From Gammaproteobacteria bacterium (GTDB lineage Bacteria > Pseudomonadota > Gammaproteobacteria > SZUA-229): DNA of 5,418 bases. Position numbers and translations under genes: made by a program. The number at the start of each line of letters is the position of its first letter. Position 1 is the stretch's first letter. Below, piece by piece: positions 1 through 5,418 of the stretch. Below the pieces are notes generated by a model. That model did no database searches. It had not been told where the DNA came from and saw only the letters and a list, made by a program, of their open reading frames with translations. The stretch spans positions 1 through 5,418 of the forward strand of contig DRLE01000275.1 in the NCBI GenBank assembly GCA_011051475.1, written 5' to 3'.

Positions 1-54
1 AACGGATTGTTTGACGCATTCTAAGGTGCGTAATACTGCGGAGAAATACGAATG

Positions 55-105
55 AAAAAACGCTGACAGCCATGTAAAGGATAAATATTCCTGCTTTCAG
101 CGTTT
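55..105 (-). terminator. Rho-independent terminator after rarA
   Basis: Read on the minus strand, arm AAACGCTGA (105-97) pairs perfectly with TCAGCGTTT (66-58), a 9-bp stem. After one mismatch (96/67) three more pairs follow (95-93 with 70-68), leaving a loop of about 22 nt. The 3' arm runs straight into six T residues (60-55). The rarA stop codon TGA lies inside the 5' arm. This is the only convincing intrinsic terminator in the window, and it probably ends the ftsK-lolA-rarA transcript. If serS or another gene follows to the left, as in E. coli, it would need its own promoter or read-through. Confidence 0.85.
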
Positions 106-1434
106 ACCCTGCCGGTTCAACTGCCGCAGACGCGCCAGTTTTTCCCTGATTTTCAGCTCCAGGCCACGCTCGACAGGATGATAATATTCGCGCTCACCCA
201 GCGAATCGGGGAAATAGGTCTCACCGGCCGCAAAGGCATCGGCTTCATCATGGGCATAGCGGTAGTCCCTGCCATAACCCAGGTCTTTCATCAGTTTTGT
301 CGGCGCATTGCGCAGATGTTCAGGCACCTCGGCGCTGCCCGTCTGCCGGGCATCGCTCATTGCCGCCTTGTAGGCCGTATACACGGCATTGCTTTTTGCG
401 GTGCTGGCCAGGTAGACAATCGCCTGGGCAATGGCCAGCTCGCCTTCAGGGCTGCCCAGGCGTTCATAAACATTCCAGGCATCCAGTGCCAGGTGCAAAC
501 CGCGCGGGTCGGCATTGCCGATATCCTCGGAGGCCATACGCACCACCCTGCGCGCAATATAAATCGGGTCACAACCACCATCGAGCATGCGGCAGAACCA
601 GTAAAGCGCTGCGTCCGGATTGCTGCCGCGCACCGACTTGTGCAGGGCGGAAATCTGCTCATAGAAAATATCACCGCCCTTGTCGAAACGTCGCAGGCTT
701 TGCGCGGTGACATTCTCGATAATCGATGGCGTAATCACCCGCCTGTCTACCGTCTCACTCTCAGGCTCGGCCAGGTCACAGGCAATTTCAAGGAAGTTCA
801 GTGCGCGGCGGGCATCACCATCAGCCACTTCCGCGAGCAGCCTGGCACAACCTGTATCCAGCACAATATCCATCTGCTGAAGCAGCTCATCGTGTTCCAG
901 CGCCCTGGTGACAACCGTTTCCAGGTCATCGACCGTCAGTGACTTCAGGACATAGGTTTTCACCCGTGACAAGAGCGCGTTATTCAGTTCGAATGAGGGG
1001 TTTTCCGTGGTGGCGCCGATAAAATAAATCGTGCCGTTTTCCACATAGGGCAGAAAAGCATCCTGCTGAGACTTGTTGAAACGATGCACCTCATCGACAA
1101 ACAGGATGGTCGACTCGCCCTGTTCACGCCACTGCTGTGCCTGCGCTATGGCCTCGCGGATATCCTTTACCCCTGAAAGCACAGCAGAAAGACTGATAAA
1201 GTTCGCCTGAACCGAGTTGGCGACAATCCTGGCCAGGGTGGTCTTGCCGGTACCCGGCGGTCCCCAGAAAACCATGGAATGCAGGTTCTGGTTTGCAATG
1301 GCCCGGCTAAGGGTTTTGCCTTCACCGGTAATGTGCTGCTGACCGATATAGTCAGCCAGTGTTTGCGGACGCATCCTGTCGGCCAGCGGCCGGTAGGCTG
1401 ATTCATCCTGCGCAGAAAAGTCTTGCTCACTCAT
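97..1434 (-). CDS. rarA: Replication-associated recombination protein A (RarA/MgsA), AAA+ ATPase
   Basis: RarA is a clamp-loader-like AAA+ ATPase of the RarA/Mgs1/WRNIP1 family. It forms tetramers, works with SSB at stalled replication forks and is cytoplasmic. With the start used here it has 445 residues, close to E. coli RarA (about 447). Visible motifs are Walker A GPPGTGKT (58-65), Walker B ILFVDEVH (110-117), sensor 1 GATTENPS (140-147), a likely arginine finger in LLSR (R157) and sensor 2 GDARRALN (206-213). The C-terminal half carries the family-typical stretches SALHKSVRGS, ASEDIGNADPR, SNAVYTA and HLRNAPTKLMK. The frame is open to an ATG at 1500, which would give 467 residues, but that adds 22 residues unlike the family and overlaps lolA by 59 nt. 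ATG 1434 gives MSEQDFSAQ..., leading into the conserved RPLADRMRP region. It lies 7 nt after the lolA stop, with a weak Shine-Dalgarno-like GGTGG (1450-1446) inside the lolA end, which suggests translational coupling. Function by family is very secure; the exact start is slightly less so. Confidence 0.97.
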   Translation of the reverse strand: MSEQDFSAQDESAYRPLADRMRPQTLADYIGQQHITGEGKTLSRAIANQNLHSMVFWGPPGTGKTTLARIVANSVQANFISLSAVLSGVKDIREAIAQAQQWREQGESTILFVDEVHRFNKSQQDAFLPYVENGTIYFIGATTENPSFELNNALLSRVKTYVLKSLTVDDLETVVTRALEHDELLQQMDIVLDTGCARLLAEVADGDARRALNFLEIACDLAEPESETVDRRVITPSIIENVTAQSLRRFDKGGDIFYEQISALHKSVRGSNPDAALYWFCRMLDGGCDPIYIARRVVRMASEDIGNADPRGLHLALDAWNVYERLGSPEGELAIAQAIVYLASTAKSNAVYTAYKAAMSDARQTGSAEVPEHLRNAPTKLMKDLGYGRDYRYAHDEADAFAAGETYFPDSLGEREYYHPVERGLELKIREKLARLRQLNRQGKR

Positions 1435-1441
1435 GGCAGTA

Positions 1442-2089
1442 TCAGCCACCGAACACATCGACCCCTTCGGGCGGAACAAAACGGAACAGCGCGTCATCAA
1501 GCACGGTATTGGTTTTTATGTTCGAGAAAATAATATCGGTTACCTGTTCAAACTGGTCATGCAACTGCATAAAACGCAGCCCCTGTTTGTCAACGCCTAC
1601 CACGATCTCGCCAAAATCGGATTCACCACTGTTACTCAGCAACTTAAGGCGATACACACCATCACGGTGATCCAGCGGCACGACGCTGTAACTCTGGTAC
1701 AGGCTTGCGCTGTCCTGCAACAGTGCCATCGGCGTGGTGGGCAGGCCTGCGTCCTGTTTCTGCACTGTCACCTGGGAAAGCTCGACATCATAGATCCAGA
1801 TGCGTTTGCCGTCAGAAACAATAATCTGTTCATAGGGCTCGACATAATTCCAGCGGAATTTTCCGGGTCGGCTGAGATAAAACTGCCCGCTGGTCTGCTG
1901 CAGGACTTCCCCTTTGTTTGTTCTCAGCGTCTGGTTAAAGTCAGCCTGCAGGGTCCGGGTATTGGCAAGGAAGTTTTCCAGATAGATTTCACCCTGTGTT
2001 TGTTTCGCCGCTCCCCTGACGCCCGGCCCGGCAACACTGGCGCCGGAGAATATCAGCAGGAACAGAAACAGTGAAATAACGGTTTTCAT
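1442..2089 (-). CDS. lolA: Outer-membrane lipoprotein carrier protein LolA (periplasmic chaperone)
   Basis: LolA takes lipoproteins released from the inner membrane by LolCDE and hands them to LolB at the outer membrane. The protein has 215 residues. Residues 1-20 look like a Sec signal peptide: MK, a hydrophobic core VISLFLFLLIF, then ASVA with probable cleavage after A20. The mature part shows the family pattern: TLQADFNQT (46-54), GQFYLSRPGKFRWNY (68-82), PYEQIIVSDGKRIWIYD (85-101), ELSQVTVQ, and the C-terminal strand FRFVPPEGVDV (202-212). R74 in the RPGKF segment probably matches the arginine of E. coli LolA important for lipoprotein release (family knowledge, not tested here). The protein is slightly longer than E. 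coli LolA (about 203). ATG 2089 is the only plausible start: the frame closes at a stop at 2137-2135 with no other start codon between. No good Shine-Dalgarno precedes it. It lies 88 nt after ftsK and 7 nt before rarA, the conserved order. Confidence 0.96.
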   Translation of the reverse strand: MKTVISLFLFLLIFSGASVAGPGVRGAAKQTQGEIYLENFLANTRTLQADFNQTLRTNKGEVLQQTSGQFYLSRPGKFRWNYVEPYEQIIVSDGKRIWIYDVELSQVTVQKQDAGLPTTPMALLQDSASLYQSYSVVPLDHRDGVYRLKLLSNSGESDFGEIVVGVDKQGLRFMQLHDQFEQVTDIIFSNIKTNTVLDDALFRFVPPEGVDVFGG

Positions 2090-2109
2090 AAGACAGTGGC
2101 TTTCATAAG
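2084..2109 (-). repeat. 9-bp direct repeat CTTATGAAA spanning the lolA start
   Basis: CTTATGAAA occurs at 2109-2101 and again at 2092-2084 on the minus strand, 17 nt apart. The second copy contains the lolA start codon. The first copy contains an ATG that opens a six-codon reading frame (MKATVL). Its TGA stop (2088-2086) overlaps the lolA ATG in an ATGA arrangement. The repeat and the overlap are directly visible. Whether the mini-frame is translated is unknown, since neither ATG has a clear Shine-Dalgarno sequence. It may be a chance duplication. Confidence 0.5.
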
Positions 2110-2144
2110 TGAGATTGCGTTGTATAGGCCCGTATCACTGACAA

Positions 2145-2171
2145 GAGCACGGGCAAAGGCAAGGGCACGAG
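2145..2171. repeat. 27-nt mirror repeat in the ftsK-lolA spacer
   Basis: On the minus strand the spacer reads CTCGTGCCC, nine central bases, then CCCGTGCTC. The two 9-base arms are mirror images, not reverse complements, so they cannot form a hairpin. The surrounding sequence is a low-complexity run of TTGCC/TGCCC units. I see no intrinsic terminator in 2090-2177, which fits ftsK, lolA and rarA being one transcript. A near-consensus TTGTCA (2144-2139) and a TATACA (2126-2121) are only 12 nt apart and do not make a normal promoter. Confidence 0.4.
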
Positions 2172-2177
2172 TCAAGC

Positions 2178-4529
2178 TCAGGCATCCGGCGGTGGCGGTG
2201 CCAGTACTTCACGCGAGCCGTTTGACTGCATGGGCGAGACCACGCCGGCGGCTTCCATGTCCTCTATCATGCGCGCGGCGCGGTTGTAACCGATTTTCAG
2301 GCGGCGCTGCACATAGGAAATCGAGGCCTTGCGGGTTTCGGTGACAATCGCCACCGCCTCGTCATAAAGAGCGTCCATGTCCTCGGAAGTTCCCCCGGCC
2401 GGTTTTTCGCCCGGCAGGGTTACGCTGCTTTCCTGGGTGATCTCCTCGATATAATCCGGCTCGTTCTGCTCTTTCAGGAAGGCGACCACGCGGTGCACCT
2501 CGTGGTCATCGACAAAGGCGCCGTGAATACGCGTCGGCATGCTGCTGCCCGCTTCCATATAAAGCATGTCACCGTGACCGAGCAGGTTCTCCGCGCCCAT
2601 CTGGTCAAGAATGGTCCGCGAATCGACGCGTGAGGAAACCTGGAAGGCAATACGCGTGGGAATATTGGACTTGATCAGGCCGGTGACCACGTCCACCGAG
2701 GGACGCTGCGTGGCCAGGATCAGGTGGATACCGGCGGCGCGCGCCTTCTGCGTAATGCGCGCAATCAGTTCCTCGATCTTCTTGCCCACTACCATAAACA
2801 GGTCGGCAAACTCGTCGACCACCACCACGATATAGGGCAGCGGCTGCAGTTTCTGCGGCTGCGTGCCCGGCGGGTGATTGTCGGGATTGAAGGTCGGGTC
2901 CTCGATCGGCTCGCCGGCATCGATGGCCTCCCTCACCTTCTTGTTATAACCGGAGATATTGCGCACACCCAGCGCCGACATCAGCTCGTAGCGGCTTTCC
3001 ATTTCGCCAACGCACCAGCGCAGGGCATTGGCGGCCTCTTTCATATCGGTCACCACCGGCGTCAGCAGGTGGGCGATGCCTTCATATACGCTCAGTTCCA
3101 GCATTTTCGGATCGATAAGGATCAGGCGCACCTCATCCGGCTTGCTCTTGAACAGCAGGCTCATGAGCAGCGCATTGACGCAGACCGACTTACCCGAACC
3201 GGTGGTACCGGCCACCAGCAGATGCGGCATTTTCGCCAGGTCGGCCACCACCGGGTGACCGGCAATGTCCTTGCCCAGACCCAGGGTGAGCGGCGAACTG
3301 GAACGGTCGTACTGCCTGGACATGAGGATTTCGCTTAAGGAAACAATCTCGCGGTGCTCGTTGGGAATTTCCAGGCCCACACAGGTCTTGCCGGGAATAA
3401 CCTCGACCACCAGAATACTGGGCACCGACAGCGAGCGCGCCAGGTCCTTGGACAGGGCGGTAATCTTGCTGGCCTTGACGCCGGGCGCAGGCTCCATTTC
3501 AAAACGGGTAATCACCGGGCCGGGATGCACCGCGACCACTTCCACCTCGACGCCGAAATCAGCCAGCTTGATTTCAACCAGCCGCGACAGGGCTTCCAGC
3601 GCTTCCTTGGAATAACCTTTTTCGTGCGGCTGCGGCGGGTCAAGCAGACGCAGCGCCGGCAGCTCGGCATCGGCCGGCGCCTCGAACAGCTGGATCTGTT
3701 TTTCCCGGTCCATACGCTCGGAAATCTCGACCTTTTTCACCACCGGCTCGATGCGCACTTCCTTGCTGCCCCGGGTTTCACGCACCGCCTGTTTCTTACG
3801 GTCGGCCTCCACCACTTCCTGGCGCTGCTGACGGGCCTCCTCGCCGGCCTTTTTCTCCTGGTAACGTTCCACCAGGTCAAGCACCCGGCTTCGGAGCCAG
3901 TTCATGACGAACAGGGTGGCCATGCCGATACCGTCAATGACATGGAACCAGGAAATGCCGCTGAACAGGGTAATGCCGGCAAGGAACAGGGCCAGCAGAA
4001 TCAGGGTGGAGCCCAGCAGACCCAGCGATCCGGCCATGCCGTCACTGAGCCAGCGTCCGAGTATGCCGCCGCCATCCAGCGGCAGTACGCCTGCTGGCGT
4101 GGCAAAGTGCATACTGGTCAGCGCACAGCCAGTGGCCACGGTCACAAAAAAACCGAGCCAGCGGATGCCCAGCTCGCGATAATCGATTTCCCTGTTCACT
4201 TCGATATGGTTGCTGCGCAACACCAGCCAGCCGCTGTAGGCAATGATCACCGGGAACAGGTAGGAGAGATAACCGAACAGGTTGTAGAGCACATCGGCGA
4301 ACCAGGCACCGACGGCGCCGGCGGCATTATGCACATTCTCGCGACTGCCGGTATAGGACCAGCCGGGATCACCCGGATCATAGGTGACCAGCGCGGTGAA
4401 CAGAAACAGGGCCAGCGACAGCAGCACCAGCATGGCGCCCTCGCGCAGGCCGCGTTGCAGCTGCGTGGCGATAACCGCTGTGGTTTCCGGATTGATAGTG
4501 GTTGTTTTTTTGCGGCGAGCCTGTGCCAA
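2178..4529 (-). CDS. ftsK: DNA translocase FtsK (septal, four-TM form with short linker)
   Basis: FtsK is a division-septum protein whose hexameric motor pumps DNA toward dif and activates XerCD to resolve chromosome dimers. It has 783 residues, near the Pseudomonas form (about 811) and much shorter than E. coli (1329). Order of parts: basic N-terminus; membrane segments at about 33-50, 77-104, 123-143 and 169-190, with a further hydrophobic stretch 195-212; a short charged, probably coiled linker (about 213-290) in place of the long Pro/Gln linker of E. coli; the alpha domain about 300-420; the RecA-like beta domain with Walker A GTTGSGKS (441-448) and Walker B IVVVVDEFADL (567-577), plus LATQRPSVDVVTG (605-617); and a gamma winged helix about 716-777. 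The gamma domain keeps GYNRAARMIE, with N749, R753 and E756 at the positions that contact KOPS DNA in known structures, so KOPS-guided translocation is expected. No internal start fits the N-terminus better; the codon at 4529-4527 is TTG. Confidence 0.97.
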   Translation of the reverse strand: MAQARRKKTTTINPETTAVIATQLQRGLREGAMLVLLSLALFLFTALVTYDPGDPGWSYTGSRENVHNAAGAVGAWFADVLYNLFGYLSYLFPVIIAYSGWLVLRSNHIEVNREIDYRELGIRWLGFFVTVATGCALTSMHFATPAGVLPLDGGGILGRWLSDGMAGSLGLLGSTLILLALFLAGITLFSGISWFHVIDGIGMATLFVMNWLRSRVLDLVERYQEKKAGEEARQQRQEVVEADRKKQAVRETRGSKEVRIEPVVKKVEISERMDREKQIQLFEAPADAELPALRLLDPPQPHEKGYSKEALEALSRLVEIKLADFGVEVEVVAVHPGPVITRFEMEPAPGVKASKITALSKDLARSLSVPSILVVEVIPGKTCVGLEIPNEHREIVSLSEILMSRQYDRSSSPLTLGLGKDIAGHPVVADLAKMPHLLVAGTTGSGKSVCVNALLMSLLFKSKPDEVRLILIDPKMLELSVYEGIAHLLTPVVTDMKEAANALRWCVGEMESRYELMSALGVRNISGYNKKVREAIDAGEPIEDPTFNPDNHPPGTQPQKLQPLPYIVVVVDEFADLFMVVGKKIEELIARITQKARAAGIHLILATQRPSVDVVTGLIKSNIPTRIAFQVSSRVDSRTILDQMGAENLLGHGDMLYMEAGSSMPTRIHGAFVDDHEVHRVVAFLKEQNEPDYIEEITQESSVTLPGEKPAGGTSEDMDALYDEAVAIVTETRKASISYVQRRLKIGYNRAARMIEDMEAAGVVSPMQSNGSREVLAPPPPDA

Positions 4530-4545
4530 TCTAGTACCCCGGTAC
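4527..4545 (-). promoter_or_regulatory. ftsK translation start: TTG codon with GGGG Shine-Dalgarno
   Basis: Upstream of the TTG (4529-4527) the frame stays open only to a TAA at 4592-4590 and holds no ATG or GTG, so TTG is the best start. A GGGG tract (4540-4537) lies 7 nt before it and can act as a Shine-Dalgarno site. That tract sits inside GTACCGGGGTAC (4545-4534), whose outer GTAC arms are self-complementary with CGGG between. TACCGGGG also occurs again 13 nt upstream (4557-4550). A rare start plus a partly self-paired binding site would tend to lower initiation; that effect is inference. Confidence 0.6.
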
Positions 4546-4564
4546 TCGGCCCCGGTAGTCTGTT

Positions 4565-4578
4565 CCAGGCATGCCTGG
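4565..4578. repeat. 14-bp perfect palindrome upstream of ftsK
   Basis: CCAGGCATGCCTGG is identical on both strands. It lies 35 nt before the ftsK start codon and about 16 nt downstream of the TATAAT at 4600-4595, so it could be an operator near the start of transcription or a small hairpin in the leader. It does not match the LexA box pattern CTG-N10-CAG. I do not recognise a regulator for it. Confidence 0.5.
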
Positions 4579-4616
4579 CAGAGGGCCGTTTATTATTATA
4601 ATTATTCGCCTGCCAG
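4575..4616 (-). promoter_or_regulatory. Candidate proximal ftsK promoter: TATAAT flanked by inverted CTGGCAG
   Basis: A perfect -10 hexamer TATAAT lies at 4600-4595 in an AT-only stretch (4590-4606). It is bracketed by the inverted heptamers CTGGCAG (minus strand 4616-4610) and CTGCCAG (minus strand 4581-4575), whose centre falls on the -10. No -35 resembling TTGACA sits 16-18 nt upstream (the 17-nt position reads GGAACG). If used, this promoter may need an activator. The core ATTATAAT is itself palindromic, so the -10 is also readable on the plus strand, where I see no gene to drive. Confidence 0.35.
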
Positions 4617-4640
4617 TCGTTCCGGGTACAAACTCAAGCC

Positions 4641-4658
4641 TTTGTAAAACAATACAAA
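4641..4658. repeat. Operator-like inverted repeat TTTGTA-N6-TACAAA
   Basis: Six-base arms TTTGTA (4641-4646) and TACAAA (4653-4658) flank six bases. A third copy of TACAAA lies at 4627-4632. The group sits between the two candidate ftsK promoters in AT-rich sequence, as expected for a helix-turn-helix regulator site. The sequence alone does not say which regulator, and AT-rich spacers produce such symmetry by chance fairly easily. Confidence 0.3.
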
Positions 4659-4715
4659 ATCAGAAATTACAGGACGATTGTCACGCCGGAAGGAAACAGG
4701 TCATTCAACAGTCTG

Positions 4716-4745
4716 ATTATAACCCCAGATCGGGCAAAATATCAG
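4716..4745 (-). promoter_or_regulatory. Candidate distal ftsK promoter (CTGATA-N18-TATAAT)
   Basis: A second perfect TATAAT (4721-4716) has CTGATA (4745-4740), four of six matches to TTGACA, 18 nt upstream. Transcription would begin near 4709 and give a leader of about 180 nt before ftsK. It begins about 50 nt past the ald stop codon. It has the better -35 of the two candidates in this spacer, but there is no experimental support. Confidence 0.4.
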
Positions 4746-4798
4746 CTTTTTCGGGCTTTTCAGCCGTGATTATCGCCGCCATGCCCCGGCAGGTTTTC

Positions 4799-5418
4799 TC
4801 AGGAACAGGCCTCAAATTCCCCCTGAAGAACCGCATCAACCACCTCACCGCCGGCAATGGCGCGCGCCTGGTACAGTGCCTGCGCCATCGGCTCGGTCGA
4901 CGACGCCAGAGCAGCCTGCTGTGAGGCCAGCGCCCGAACATAGGGCAGAATGGCCGATGACAGTGACTGCGAAGCCGTGCGCGGCACCGCCGCCGGCATA
5001 TTGGGCACCGCGGAATGAATCACCTCATCCTGACGATAGCAAAGCTCCTCGCTGCTGGTCACACGGATGCCCTCAACGCAGCCACCCTGGTCAATAGCGA
5101 TATCCACAATCACACTGCCCGCAAACATCTTGCGCACGGTGTCACGCTTCAGCACAACGGGTGCGCGGCGCCCGGCAAGCAGCACCGCGCCCACGACCAG
5201 GTCGGCCTCGACACAGAGCTGATCAACCGTTTCCGGTGTCGACAGATGCGTATGGATAGTCGGATACAGCTGCTTCAGCTCTGCCAGCCGCACGTCATTC
5301 AGATCAAGCACATCCACGTGCGCGCCCAGCGCCACGGCCGCAGACAGCGCATGACTGCCGGCATGGCCGGCGCCGAGAATAACCACCCTGCCCGCGTCCG
5401 AACCTTCAACACCGCCGA
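4799..5418 (-). CDS. ald: Alanine dehydrogenase, C-terminal 205 residues (5' end outside window)
   Basis: Ald interconverts L-alanine + NAD+ + water and pyruvate + ammonium + NADH in the cytoplasm. The gene enters from the right edge with no start in the window. The 205 complete codons cover a little over half of the usual 370 or so residues: most of the NAD-binding domain and the C-terminal return to the catalytic domain. Visible residue numbers from the edge: GGVEGSDAGRVVILGAGHAG (1-20) is the Rossmann entry with GxGxxG; VLDLN (36-40) carries the acidic residue expected to bind the NAD ribose; ADLVVGAVLLAG (71-82); VIVDIAIDQGG (102-112) holds the conserved catalytic-region aspartate; and VPNMPAAVPRTAS (137-149) is the Ald signature near the active site. 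The relative PntA shares the fold, but the NMPxAVPRT segment favours Ald. A GTG at 5386-5384 is internal, not a start, because the family sequence continues upstream of it. The C-terminus ends normally, with no sign of decay. Confidence 0.93.
   Translation of the reverse strand, partial: GGVEGSDAGRVVILGAGHAGSHALSAAVALGAHVDVLDLNDVRLAELKQLYPTIHTHLSTPETVDQLCVEADLVVGAVLLAGRRAPVVLKRDTVRKMFAGSVIVDIAIDQGGCVEGIRVTSSEELCYRQDEVIHSAVPNMPAAVPRTASQSLSSAILPYVRALASQQAALASSTEPMAQALYQARAIAGGEVVDAVLQGEFEACS

Noticed and set aside
11..36. TTGACG and TAATAC on the plus strand as a promoter
   Set aside because: The spacing is 14 nt, and the promoter would fire into the rarA terminator with no plus-strand gene downstream. 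The nearby ACGCA/TGCGT inverted repeat (14-31) is too short to interpret.
178..942. 254-codon plus-strand open frame opposite rarA
   Set aside because: It lies wholly antisense to well-conserved RarA sequence and shows no family motif; a shadow frame.
1435..1500. N-terminal extension of rarA from ATG 1500
   Set aside because: The extra 22 residues do not resemble RarA N-termini and would overlap lolA by 59 nt. ATG 1434 matches the family length and the usual gene spacing.
1433..2074. 213-codon plus-strand open frame covering lolA almost exactly
   Set aside because: It is antisense to lolA, whose signal peptide and family motifs are clear; no independent coding evidence.
3354..4601. 415-codon plus-strand open frame opposite ftsK
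   Set aside because: It is antisense to the conserved ftsK frame, rich in His/Gln/Gly, with no recognisable domain. It looks like a shadow of the GC-rich codon usage on the other strand.
4754..4765. Hairpin GGCT-GAAA-AGCC as a possible ald terminator
   Set aside because: The stem is only 4 bp and no T-run follows it, so it is not an intrinsic terminator.
4571..4924. 117-codon plus-strand frame across the ald-ftsK spacer
   Set aside because: Half is antisense to ald and the rest translates AT-rich spacer (IIIIII run). It has no ribosome site or family resemblance.
1..5418. Mobile elements, CRISPR arrays, tRNA or rRNA genes, defence or toxin modules
   Set aside because: I saw no transposase, terminal repeats, spacer-repeat periodicity, RNA-gene landmarks or foreign-looking coding region. 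All coding space is taken by four conserved housekeeping genes.

Overview
The window is an ordinary chromosomal housekeeping segment of a gammaproteobacterium. Every gene I can support lies on the minus strand. In transcription order (right to left) they are the C-terminal part of an alanine dehydrogenase (ald, cut by the window edge), the septal DNA translocase ftsK, the lipoprotein chaperone lolA, and the replication-associated AAA+ ATPase rarA (mgsA). The run ftsK-lolA-rarA is a classic conserved gammaproteobacterial cluster. In E. coli it is lrp-ftsK-lolA-rarA-serS. The short FtsK (783 residues, with a short charged linker instead of a long Pro/Gln-rich one) and a neighbouring ald instead of lrp point away from enterobacteria. 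I cannot name a genus.

Layout by plus coordinate: 1-54 is short spacer with no gene. A strong intrinsic terminator (55-105) overlaps the rarA stop codon. rarA is 97-1434 and lolA is 1442-2089, separated by only 7 nt and so almost certainly co-transcribed. An 88-nt spacer (2090-2177) holds a short direct repeat and a mirror repeat. ftsK is 2178-4529 and appears to start with TTG. The 269-nt spacer 4530-4798 is the only regulatory-looking region: it holds two exact TATAAT boxes on the minus strand, a 14-bp perfect palindrome and other inverted repeats. ald runs from 4799 past the right edge.

How the genes fit together: FtsK couples chromosome-dimer resolution to septation, and RarA acts at stalled replication forks, so both serve genome maintenance. 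LolA is an envelope gene carried between them, escorting lipoproteins across the periplasm. Ald is catabolic or nitrogen-metabolic and is probably a separate transcription unit, although I see no convincing terminator after it. The likely ftsK-lolA-rarA transcript would start in 4530-4798 and end at the 55-105 terminator.

I looked for an undescribed system and did not find one. The observations worth a second look are small: the regulatory architecture upstream of ftsK, the TTG start, the ald/ftsK adjacency without lrp, and the odd lolA leader.
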